Below the pieces are notes generated by a model. The model saw only the letters and a list, made by a program, of their open reading frames with translations. It searched no databases and was not told where the DNA came from. Positions 1 to 10,117 of a stretch of DNA of 64,000 nucleotides are shown piece by piece. The stretch spans positions 422,501 to 486,500 of the forward strand of contig LR746270.1 of the NCBI GenBank assembly GCA_902729315.2. Reading direction: 5' to 3'. A program made the translations under genes and the position numbers. Position 1 is the stretch's first letter; each line of letters starts with the position of its first letter. The stretch comes from Spirodela intermedia (taxonomy: Eukaryota; Streptophyta; Magnoliopsida; Alismatales; Araceae).

Positions 1-309
1 AAATTGACAAAAAAGGTTCGTTTTTTACTCTTCACTAGATGTAATGATGAAACCTTATCAGGAAAAAAAAAACTCTGTTTGGTTTTTGGGTCAGTAATTA
101 TTATGTATGTATTATCCAAAAATATGGCACTGGGATAATTAAAGATGTCACCAGAAGAACAGAGAAAACTGCCATGTCTTACTATACGGTGCAACAAGTA
201 AAAAGTCAAATAGTTTGAAAAAAACAACGAGATGATCACCAAGCTAATATAAAGGGAAAAAAACGAAAAGGAAAACTTGTGTCCTCTTCCAACGAGATGA
301 AGGAAATAC
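1..309. other. Intron or 3' flank of the S26-like gene
   Basis: AT-rich sequence following the donor after exon 3 of the minus-strand S26-like gene. No convincing terminal exon is visible, so this is taken as part of the last intron. Confidence 0.5.
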
Positions 310-3300
310 CTTAGGCTTTATTGACTCATTATCAGCCAAAACCCAACACTGATCCTTTTCCAAGATGAAAGGCTCATCATTTTCATTATTTGAAACCATC
401 TCGTAACCTTCAATTGCTGCCAGTCTTCTAACAAGGTAATCTTCAGGTTTTTCAGGGTCTTTCAAAACGACGACATCTCCTACAAAGACATTCCTGTAAC
501 GAAGGCAAACATTTGAAAGATGAAAGCATACTCCAACAGGCCATGACATCAAAACTAAAGATAAATAATAATAGAATTATCCCACTTCCAAATACAAGAT
601 TATACACTTTACTGGTAAACACTGCCAGCATTCTTGACTATTAGAGCATCGATGGAGTGAGTTATAAAGCTAAAAAAAATCATTTGATTGATGGAAAGTT
701 ATACTCTACAGATCATCCAAAGCTAACGTGTTCATTCCCCGACTTGACCCGACGAAACTTTGCAAGTGTTCATTCCCCGACGAAATATATCTGCCTTGAC
801 TGACACCCTTCTCCTTTTTAGTTTTCTTCGAGGTGGGTTAAGCGAAATAATATATGGAGGGGAAGCTAATTACTCCCTACTCCGTGAGCAGAATCGAATC
901 AAAATAAACACAAGCAAATAGCAATAAAGAACATCATAGAACAGAAACATCAAGAGAAGATATGAACAGTACCGAGCACTATACAAGAGAAGAAATGCAA
1001 AAAATGAAGTTAAAAACATGCATACACGCAAATCAGGCAAATATAAAAGTGGAGATATGATTTATAAAAATGAACAGGCGAGAGGAAAAAAACACTCAAA
1101 ACCTGTCGCATCGTCTCATCCCAAAGATAATGGCATAGTTGAACAAGTTCCTACGATTCAATACTTTCAATCAGGTCCGAGAGTCTAGGAAAAGAGCAAC
1201 ATCATTCTGAGAAGCACTGACATAAAATGCCAGAAAGTACATTCTCGAAAGAGAAGAGACAGTAACAAGTCAAAATGATAACGAAGTACCTTAGGAATAT
1301 ATTGAAAAAAGAAAAACCCTAACTTCAGTCAAATTACAACCTCTATCCAAAGAACACATAAGATATTTTCAATACAAGCATTCATTTAGCGACATTGAAA
1401 GAATTAAGCAGTCTGCTAAGTTTCGCTTTACAAGTACCAAAATCAATTCTGAAGATCATAACAGAAATAATTTCAAGCTAAAAATATTGAGATAAATAAC
1501 TCATGTTTGCACAGATGGTCCGGCCATAACATACAAACATCAGGAGCATGAAACAAAACCGAGACACAGAATTTTTCCAGGTGCAAGTGGTTTGAAAAAT
1601 CAAAATGCCTTTAATTGTAAACACAACAAATGATAGCAGATGTGGGTAGAATGAGAAATAAAAAAAGTATGAGACGCACATTGGATCCACGCTGGGCAAT
1701 TTTCTAACAAGTACTGCTCCACCTTCTCCTGCTATTGTTGGCACCATCTGTTCGCCTTTGCTCCAGTGTAAGTATGTCAACTTGCCCTGAAATAAGTTCT
1801 TCCAGACGATATCCCCTACTTGTGTCTCTGTGATTTGACCCACTTTATAGCTCTGCATCACAATAAAAAGACATTACCATACAGTTTCATTGCCTCTGCA
1901 TCAAACATCAAGGTTTCTATCTTGATCACAATTGGACCTAAACCATTCATTGTAAGATAAACAACATTGAAATATACTGGAGATTTTCAGTATTTTATTC
2001 TGAAACAGAGTATACAAATTCTCTTTACCTGTATCAACAGTGAATCTCATAATTAACATTCTGAGGTTTGTAACACATCGAATGACATACACCGATATTG
2101 CCACTGCATTCCTACATATGTTACAGTCCAAAAAGCATAATAAGCAAAGTAACATCTAGAGTCCAGGTCATCAAGAGAGCTACCATTACGACACCTCTAA
2201 GTATTAAAGTCCCTTTTTTTACGGAGAGGTCAACCAATGTTCCTTCAAATAGACTGAGTAAAGATCCTAACTCGAGAACGTCCCAGGTGAGGGGGCTAAA
2301 CAAGGCCCCGGACTCCGGAAAACATACAAAGACCATAGACTATATTGCCGCTTAAAAGATGTGCATCGATCTGCCATCAGACTCTTTCTAGATCCCCACC
2401 AAGGCAACATTGTACAGTCGACTTGCATAGGTTATTGAGGATTTCTGCACCTTGAAGAAAAAGTAACTTTTCCTACATGAACAGAAAATCATTCATCATT
2501 GAGTTGTCATGAATCAGTGACAAGACAGATAAATATGTCAACTGGCAGGCGTTGAAAGACCATTATCCATGTCTGCGGCATATGGGTATTAGACATTAGT
2601 TTTCTGGAGTCAAAGCTGAACCAGTTATTGACGTCCATCCAAACATGAGCAAAATGACTAAACCATACGCCAAATCCAGAGGATTCCTGTGTACCTCTAG
2701 TAATTTTTGTTTCCTAAACCCTAAGGGAAAAAAGTGAAGTTCAGTATCCATAACAAGTAGCACAGTTTCCAGGCATGTGCTGATCTACAGAAGATAACGC
2801 CTTGGGAGACATCATGTCTTCTCAACCTAATATGAGGTCATACAATCAAAAGAAAAAGGAAGTTCAAATTTGACTACAGCCTAAAAAAAATATGACCAGG
2901 GGTTGTGAACTAGAAAATAGCTTCAGATGAAATTCCAAAAAGGTCATAGAGTCAAAAAAGTACCCGAAATTTTCAAGGACAAAATGAACACAGAATCGAG
3001 AGGTATCTTTTTCTAGTATACATTTTGCTTCCTCTTTTCTTATTTCTATAACGAACTTGTTATAGCTTAAAAATAAGAACCAAAACAAGGAGTAGTAGAT
3101 TTTGTTTATTTCATAGAATAGTTGAAGAAATTCAACATCTGACAGAGACTGGTATAGAATCATAGAAGTCCAGCGTCTTGAAAACAATTCAAATAATATT
3201 TCATTTCCTTGCAAAAAATTTATTCTCTCGACGTCAAATGACCAAATGCAACAAGTCTGAAAGTCAGAAGAAAATAAACGACTTTTTCATTCCTTGTGGG

Positions 3301-4189
3301 ATAATCCATACAATGCAATGAATTAAACAAAAGAGGAAGATATGACAGTCGAACAAAAAAGTTATAAAGCTCCACGAGAATCCCAGTCATTTATATGAGT
3401 CAGATCGTAAATTCTAGTCTAAACCATATTGACACCCTAGAAGAAACTATCGTAGGAACCTTAACACGGAGGACTGAAGCCAAGAAGCGATCGACGTCGA
3501 AAAGAATACACGACTAGGGAAAGTCCTGGGATGTCAAAAATGACGAAATAAAATTCATGAAGATTTTCTGAAACGTTTGAACATTTACAGTGAAGACTGA
3601 CGTGAGCACCTGTCACAGGCTATGTTCCTGCTTTTCGTGACGTCCCTAAATGGGGAAGATATGGAAAAAAGAGCTTAAATGAATTAGAGAGCAAAGATGA
3701 ATTACACATGTTGAGTGTAAATATGACAAAGATGAATGGCACTGCAAGACTCTTCTTTGGGTAAAAAATGATAGCATCCCATTGGTAAACCTAGTGAGTA
3801 CTCGCCCACTGGTTCCAAAGTCTTCCATCTCTCTGTCCCTGCCTTCTTGGTCAGAAACATGACAATATAATCTGAGCACAGAGAAACGGGGATGGAATGG
3901 TCACAGGACAGGGACGACAAAGGGAGAACCTCACGTTAAAAGACCGAGAGAAGATAAATGATCCCCGCATTAACAAACAGAACCCGCCGCTGGCAACATA
4001 AGCCTCCGTATGTATATGCCCAAATCAAATGCGCAGAATCGCAATGGCTAAATAAAAAAAAGCGAGCGGATGAAACCATGAAACGAAGCAGAGGCGTCGG
4101 TGACTGCCATTGAATACCTTCCACCCAATGGACAACGAGTAAGCAAACTTGTGCGCGACGTATCGGCACCACGTCCCGACGGATACCAT
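310..4189 (-). CDS. S26 signal-peptidase-like protein, 3' end beyond window
   Basis: Three exons are visible: 4189-4118, 1852-1680 and 493-310. All introns are GT–AG and the phases fit. The last exon must lie left of position 1, because the reading frame is open at a donor after 310. The protein begins MVSVGTWCRYVAHK and continues with a block rich in residues shared by the plant peptidase S24/S26 family (Arabidopsis At2g31140/At1g06200 type, often described as a mitochondrial inner-membrane protease-like protein). In S26 enzymes the nucleophile is the Ser of a GxSMxPT motif; here the motif reads KGEQMVPT (about residues 56-63), with Gln where Ser should be. The general-base Lys region reads VRRLAAIEG (about 103-111), with Arg for Lys. 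This suggests a non-catalytic member or subunit. Family assignment rests on memory of the Arabidopsis proteins; loss of activity is inferred. It is divergent from NAA10, with 561 bp between the start codons. Confidence 0.8.
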
Positions 4190-4664
4190 CGCAAACTGCA
4201 GCACGGCGGCGGCAGCGGCAGAAACTGCGTCCTCCTCCGCTCTTTCCCGCTCTCGACCACCTGCTTAATACTGACGAATGGCAAACACCAGCGGGAATCC
4301 CGTCCCGAACGTTGATTTCTCGGAATAGGAGGCCTCAGGAACCCTAATTAGGATCCAGAGCACACCATGAAGAAATATTTCATCTAATCTCCACTCCCAG
4401 CTGCGATGCCTTCCATCTTCTGCGATCATGGATCTCCGATTGTTTCTGAGCTCGAGTCTCGCGGGCGAGTTGATAAGGGAGTTATGAAACTAGGACTTTT
4501 TTACAATAATCCATCGTCTATATCACGTATTATTTTAGCACCCACATTTTTGAATATTTCATTTTAACCCGTTTCAGGGCTTAGTTGAGAATATAATTAT
4601 GTGGAGGAAGTATTAGTAATACCGCCCCCACCCTTCAAAAGAGGAATTTTCTGGTAGAGAGGAC

Positions 4665-4684
4665 AGAGAGAGAGAGAGAGAGAG
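4665..4684. repeat. (AG)10 microsatellite in NAA10 5' leader
   Basis: Uninterrupted dinucleotide run about 65 bp upstream of the NAA10 start codon, probably inside its 5' untranslated region. Confidence 0.9.
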
Positions 4685-4750
4685 GTGTCTGGGAAAGGAG
4701 GCGAGCTTCCGGCTAGGGTTACGCTCGGAAGGGAAGGAAGGAAGGGCGAG

Positions 4751-5401
4751 ATGGTGTGCATCCGTCAGGCGACGATGGACGACCTGCTGGCGATGCAGGC
4801 CTGCAACCTGATGTGCCTGCCGGAGAACTACCAGATGAAGTACTACTTCTATCACATCCTGTCGTGGCCGCAGCTTCTCTACGTCGCGGAGGACTATGGC
4901 GGCAAGATCGTCGGATACGTTCTCGCGAAGATGGAGGAGGACTCGACCGAGCCCTGCCACGGTCACATCACCTCGCTCGCCGTCCTCCGCACCCACCGCA
5001 AACTCGGCCTGGCCACGAAGCTCATGACCGCCGCGCAGAACGCCATGGAAAGCGTCCACGGCGCAGAGTACGTCTCCCTTCACGTCCGCAGGTCCAATCG
5101 CGCCGCTCTAAATCTCTACACCTCCACCCTCGGGTACAAGAACCACGATATTGAGGCCAAGTACTACGCCGATGGGGAGGACGCTTATGACATGCGCAAG
5201 TATCTAGGTTGCCGCCACGAGCCTCACAACCATCAGCACCCCCACCAACACCACCACCACCACCATCATCATCACCATCACCATGATCACCCCTGCGGAG
5301 GACACGGCTCTTGTCATCATGCAAAGAGTAGCGTGAGCGGGGAGGCTGCCGCGGCCGCCGGCGGTGACAGTTCCGGGGCTTGTTCCTCGGCAGAAACTTG
5401 A
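4751..5401 (+). CDS. NAA10: N-alpha-acetyltransferase catalytic subunit NAA10 (NatA)
   Basis: Intronless 216-residue protein. NAA10 is the GNAT-fold catalytic subunit of the ribosome-associated NatA complex, which acetylates N-terminal Ser/Ala/Thr/Gly residues exposed after Met removal; its partner is NAA15. Visible features are the conserved N-terminus [12 protein letters not shown], the LPENYQ substrate-loop motif (23-28), and the acetyl-CoA-binding R/Q-x-x-G-x-G/A signature as R83-KLG-LA88. The GNAT domain occupies about residues 1-152. The tail after about residue 155 is unusual: it contains 12 consecutive His (167-178), further His-rich stretches, Cys-Gly-His elements and an Ala/Gly/Ser-rich end. 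His-rich tails are known in plant NAA10 proteins, but this one is long. The ATG at 4751 is chosen because upstream in-frame sequence lacks family similarity and runs through the AG repeat. Identity is very secure. Confidence 0.97.
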   Translation: MVCIRQATMDDLLAMQACNLMCLPENYQMKYYFYHILSWPQLLYVAEDYGGKIVGYVLAKMEEDSTEPCHGHITSLAVLRTHRKLGLATKLMTAAQNAMESVHGAEYVSLHVRRSNRAALNLYTSTLGYKNHDIEAKYYADGEDAYDMRKYLGCRHEPHNHQHPHQHHHHHHHHHHHHDHPCGGHGSCHHAKSSVSGEAAAAAGGDSSGACSSAET

Positions 5402-6722
5402 GACCATCTACCCCAAAGCAGTGGGAATAATCATCCATCCCGGTGGAACTGTGTGTGGTGTTCGGGTGTTTTGCCTTGTTTTCTTGTAGAAATTCTGCGG
5501 CGGCGCCCGTCGCTTGACTGCTTTAAATCTTATCGCGGCATTGGGTCTCCGGAAGGCATCAAGGTACATTCAGTTGACTTCTCGCACCACTCGTACTCGA
5601 TAGTTGACATTTTCTTCACGCATTTCAAATGGGTCTTTGCTGTAGATGTAGTTCAGAATGATATATAGTCAACTCTGCCTGCGTCACAGCTACCTGCCCG
5701 TGGCTGGCTGAGTCGATAAAATTCTCTGGATTTCATTAAAATCAGTGGTTCTGCCTGTGTTCGAATGATTCATTTCAAGTCCTAGCATGGGGCTCCATAT
5801 GAACTTAGGACTGATAGCTACGGGCCTCTGAACATGCTTGCAACTCGAGAAAACCTTCTTGTTCCTGCAAATATCAGGATTCTTCCTCTGAAACACTTAC
5901 CTACCCAGTTAGGATAAAAACTTGAGGTAGTCTGATTCCATACCCGGTGTGATTAATCTGACTGAGTGGCTCAAATTTGAGAAATGACCCATATGATGTT
6001 TCACCCATCGGATCAAAGTTCATGGACCTTGAAATGATGATGATGATAATCCGAATCCTGTTGAAATGTGGTGACTGAGAGGACCGGAAAGATGTTCTAT
6101 GCATGGATTTAATGTCCCTGGGTGCAGTCATCTTCGCTCTTCTCATTTTTGCAGACCCAATCCCATGTAGCTGATGTGTAGATCCTGTCATGATGGCGAT
6201 CTTCTCTCCGATGACTGATGGAGTTGTTCTAGGAAAGAGTTCTCAGTTTCTTCAGGAATCCCTGATTTTATGAATCTTGAGGATTGAGACCGCTGTATGA
6301 ATCTTGAGTAACACAAAAGGGTGGGAAAAAACGAAGAGGGGTTAGTGAAAATTAGTTGATCATGAGAAGGATTTAGACGCAATCCTCCTGCTTGGCGTTA
6401 TAATCATATATGCAATTAATTCATTAATTAATCAGATTAATAAGCGTTGTAAGAGCTTTAAGTCGCCATAAATGGAAGTGACGAGGGACATGTATGTTAG
6501 GAAGAGGATGTTTTAACTGGTAAATAATGAATAGAAAAGGTCCAAATGAATGGCAGCAGCCTCCAGGGGGGAGGGCAATAAATGTAATAAATATTTTTAT
6601 CAAGGGTTAAAAGCGTAGTGAAGTTAGTCGTCTTCAGAGAAGTGGGGTGTTTCTCCCTCTTCCTCCCTATGGCTGAGCGACCTGGGGATATTTGGTCAAA
6701 GGAGATGGAGTACCTACCTGGT
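5402..6722. other. Intergenic: convergent 3' ends of NAA10 and STK19
   Basis: Contains the NAA10 3' untranslated region (to roughly 5.7 kb) and the STK19 3' untranslated region from the right. No supported gene. A short ATGATGA…CTGA pairing near 6034-6073 was considered as a box C/D RNA and not accepted. Confidence 0.5.
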
Positions 6723-6935
6723 TCAGTCCTTGGAAAGGCGGACGATCAGGCCGGTGGGGGACTCAACAGTCTTCAGTACGCCGGAGCCGATGAGATCCCG
6801 GAGGTGGAAGCGCATGTCCAGCAGAGAGAGACGCAGTCGCTTCTTCTCCAGCGCCGCCAGCATCATCTCCCTGTGCTTCCTCTTCCTGAGGAGGGAGACC
6901 AGCTCCTTCCTTCCCTGAGGAACTCCGTCAAACAA

Positions 6936-6981
<46 letters not shown>

Positions 6982-9650
6982 AAAGTGGGTATCATCGTCG
7001 ATAGAAATTCATCAGCAAAGGCAATTGCATGAACGACCAAAGTTTGACCATTTATGGTGCCATCTAGACAGAGGAGTTATGCTCGTTTTGATAATTGTCA
7101 ACAGAAGGTCAACGACGAAATGGAAACTGCGCTCGAAGAAAAATATCTGAAGTATCTGAAAAAGTGCACGTACCTGAGACAGGCCCTTCAGGAGCAGGCC
7201 AATGTTGGGGATTGAAAACCAGTACATGCTTGGGTCAACCAGTTGGCGGGTCTACATACAGCGAGACAGGAGGATTTCAGACAATAAAATCCAAAAATAG
7301 TAACTGGGCCTTAAACTAGAAAAGAAAGTCAACGTGGACAGACGTGAGGAAGAGAAATTAAACGTTATATTAGCAATAGATGGTGCCGACAAAAAAAAAT
7401 TAAAAAAAAAACAAAAATCTGATCCCAAAGTCGGGCCTTGTTGCATCAAAATATGACCCTAAACTAGTTAATTTCTTCTTTAATATCACCCGAAGGTCTT
7501 CGGACCATATGTTATTAATGAAAATGCCGAGCCAAGTCTGTGATTCTACTCACAAGGAAGCCAGCATTGATCAGAAGGGAGACGTGCTCTTCTTTCACCT
7601 TGCCGCCAAATGACAGAAGTGAGCACTGCAAGGCATCGAGATCGACCAAATCATCAAACCCTTTGTGTAGAAAGATATCTCTAATGACCAGAAACTATAA
7701 AAAAGAGAAATCCAAGTATTACAGAATATGACAAGTCGCAGAGAATTCACACGATATTTAACCATTTACAATATTCATAAGCAGTAAGTCCCCTTCCACC
7801 CATCTGGGGAGATAAAACTGCGAATAAAATGGCTAATCTACCATCAAAGGTACATCCCCAAAACATATCTGAGGAACTCACCAGTTCATTATGATCTATT
7901 CCAACATCCAACTTGGTTCCGGTGACATATGTCTTAAACCACTCAAAAACCTGAATGAGATCTTCGTTCTTGGTCCCCAACCTTTTCATGGCGACCCCTA
8001 TCTAACACACATGATATTTAGTTAGCATACAAAAAAACACATCACTGGGAGAAAAGAGTGAGCCCGTACAATAAACCTTATATCTAAATATCAAGACGGA
8101 AAACGACTTTCAGTGTATTTTTGCCAACAAAGAAGTAAAGGTGAAATGTTACAATCCCATCTGAAGGGGAAAATGTAGAAGTTGAGACTGGTATGAAGTA
8201 TGGCCAAGAAAAATTGACCTGATTGTTGTAGTCATCCATGAACATTACAGCGTGATCATCCTGTCCAGTGTTTAGTTTGAATATCCGCAGAACTTTCTCC
8301 TTCTTCAGAGACTGCAGAATAAACCGGTCTCCACATCTGTAAGGGACTATATACCAGTGTTCTGATTTCATGAATGGACTCTTTAAATGATTTTCCATCA
8401 TGTACAAATACAGACCAAAAATATAAAAACCCAGTGTCCGGGGATCTATTAACACATTCTTGGCGGTTTTAATAGCCAGCCACATCCGCCAACTAAGTCG
8501 GAATTTGGGAGTCCAACTTCCACAGGGAGATTCCAGCCTGATTTCATTACGGCATACTGATTCACGTCTTTTGTTCAAAGGTGGAGGGCAAAAATGCTTT
8601 TTGTGCGACTACAAGCTTAGCACATAAGGCCACCATTCTAATGATGAACGTAACATCAACACTTTCTTTCAACAGCTGTCGCATGTTTGATCTCAATGTC
8701 AGAAAGAAAACGGTAAGGGATGAAAGAAATCATGGAATGTTGTATTTTACTTGGAAATTTCTAGGCCAGATGTATGAGGAAAAGGATGCAGAACATAAAC
8801 ATTGAAAAAAATATAAATAAAGTTTAGCCTCTCTTTTTCCTTAGATCCCTTATTTCAATCCGATAGTATGATGTATCGCCATGGATGCATTTTACATACT
8901 ATAAACAATAAATAAGTAGAATAGATAGAACATAATATAGATTAAGTCACATCCCATTCAAAAAATTAACAGTGTCTTTGAAGTTAGGTGTTTATAAAAG
9001 AGCCATGACCATGGGGATATAGATAGCTACGAAAAATTAGAAAATTACTACTTGGTCTGAGATTCCGACAAAGTGAGCACCTCCAACTCTCTGTCCACTT
9101 GCGTCCTGTCTTTTATGCTACTGTATAGCTGTGATCGCAAAATAAAAGGTTCCACTGATACCTGATAAATACATCGATGAATCAGATAGAAAATCATCCC
9201 CAGAAATCTGGAGGCAACTTCCTATAAAAAAAATCATTGTAGTAGACGGTGTGTATACTCCTGACATGAATATTTAACAGAAGATAGAAAAACGAAATCA
9301 GCCAAATACCTTATTGATTTTCGGGAACTGCGCCCGCATCATCTGCAGAGCCATCAGGGTGTCGCTGAACGTAAGGCTATCCCCTGCACTGGTCAGAACG
9401 GCACTGCGCTGAAATATTCTTCCCAAATGATGTGAACGAACCACCGTGAATATACATTCCGGAAGAACTTGATGCCACTTGGTGAGACCTCTACTCGGTT
9501 AGAAAGCATCGAAGTCAACGTGGACTGGCTAAATGGAGAAAGAAAATAAATACCTAATGTCAGACTATCATTTGAGCTTCCCTCCCCCAATTGAATCTCT
9601 CCTGCATCCCGGAAGCGTTTCCTCCCCGATAATCCAGACGACTCCGCCAT
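6723..9650 (-). CDS. STK19: STK19 homologue (winged-helix transcription-coupled repair factor)
   Basis: Eight exons: 9650-9554, 9383-9310, 9161-9081, 8311-8219, 8001-7882, 7694-7554, 7251-7174 and 6914-6723. Phases agree and the product is 291 residues. Diagnostic segments are DTLMALQMMRAQFPKI, SQLYSSIKDRTQVDRELE, FKLNTGQDDHAVMFMDDY and the C-terminal MRFHLRDLIGSGVL. These match human STK19 in order, including its DRT-x-VDREL and DLIG motifs. Despite its name, STK19 is now regarded as a DNA-binding winged-helix protein of transcription-coupled nucleotide-excision repair, acting with CSA/UVSSA and TFIIH; no kinase motifs are visible here. The ATG at 9650 is used; the preceding codon is TTG. 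The start of exon 2 (9383) was chosen because an acceptor farther upstream at 9414 gives a stop. The upstream gene RBM42 is divergent and the two share a promoter. Confidence 0.9.
6939..6976. repeat. (AG)19 microsatellite in STK19 intron 7
   Basis: Pure dinucleotide run. On the STK19 sense strand it reads (CT)n and lies about 25-60 nt upstream of the acceptor of the last exon (6915), so it may serve as part of the polypyrimidine tract. Confidence 0.9.
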
Positions 9651-10117
9651 CAATTCCGCCCCCAGAAGCGACCTATCGGTGTCACGATCCCACCACGGAC
9701 AGCCTCCGTTCCTCCTTATAACGACACCGCGACGAGGACCGCAGAGGTTCCACGGCCGGAGGAGGAGGAAGAGCTCTGCCGAAGAAGAAGAAGAAGAAGA
9801 AGAAGAAGAAGAAGCAGAAGAAGAAGAAGAAGAAGAAGCAGAAGAAGAAGGGAAGGCTAAAGAGGGTCAGGGATTGGGAAAGGCCTTCTAAAGGCCCACT
9901 AACCCAGTTAAACCCGGTATCAGCCCATGTATTATTGGGCCCGTGATAATGTTAATGGGCCTTTATCAAGAATGGCCCATAGTCTCTGTAACGATCGGTG
10001 AAGATTGCGGGGGGTTCGTCCCCTTCCCTCGGCGCAACTTGGAAACCCTAGTTTTCGGATCGGAGGCTGATCGCTGGCGAGGATTCATCGTCTAGGAGGA
10101 GCTTGAAGCGGGGATTG
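9651..10117. promoter_or_regulatory. Shared bidirectional promoter of STK19 and RBM42 with site II cluster
   Basis: Only 467 bp separate the two start codons. Four exact site II cores (GGCCCA or TGGGCC) lie at 9893-9898, 9936-9941, 9956-9961 and 9974-9979, plus a GCCCAT at about 9923. A telo-box-like AAACCCTAG lies at 10043-10051. In plants site II elements bind TCP factors and are typical of housekeeping and translation-related genes. Bidirectional use is inferred from geometry. Confidence 0.7.
9781..9850. repeat. (GAA)n trinucleotide repeat
   Basis: Interrupted GAA run (GCA interruptions near 9814 and 9838) in the STK19 5' leader or promoter, about 130 bp upstream of its start codon. Confidence 0.9.

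Noticed and set aside
6034-6076. Possible box C/D snoRNA (ATGATGA … CTGA)
   Set aside because: No terminal stem forms around the boxes, and the repeated ATG motif explains the C-box match.
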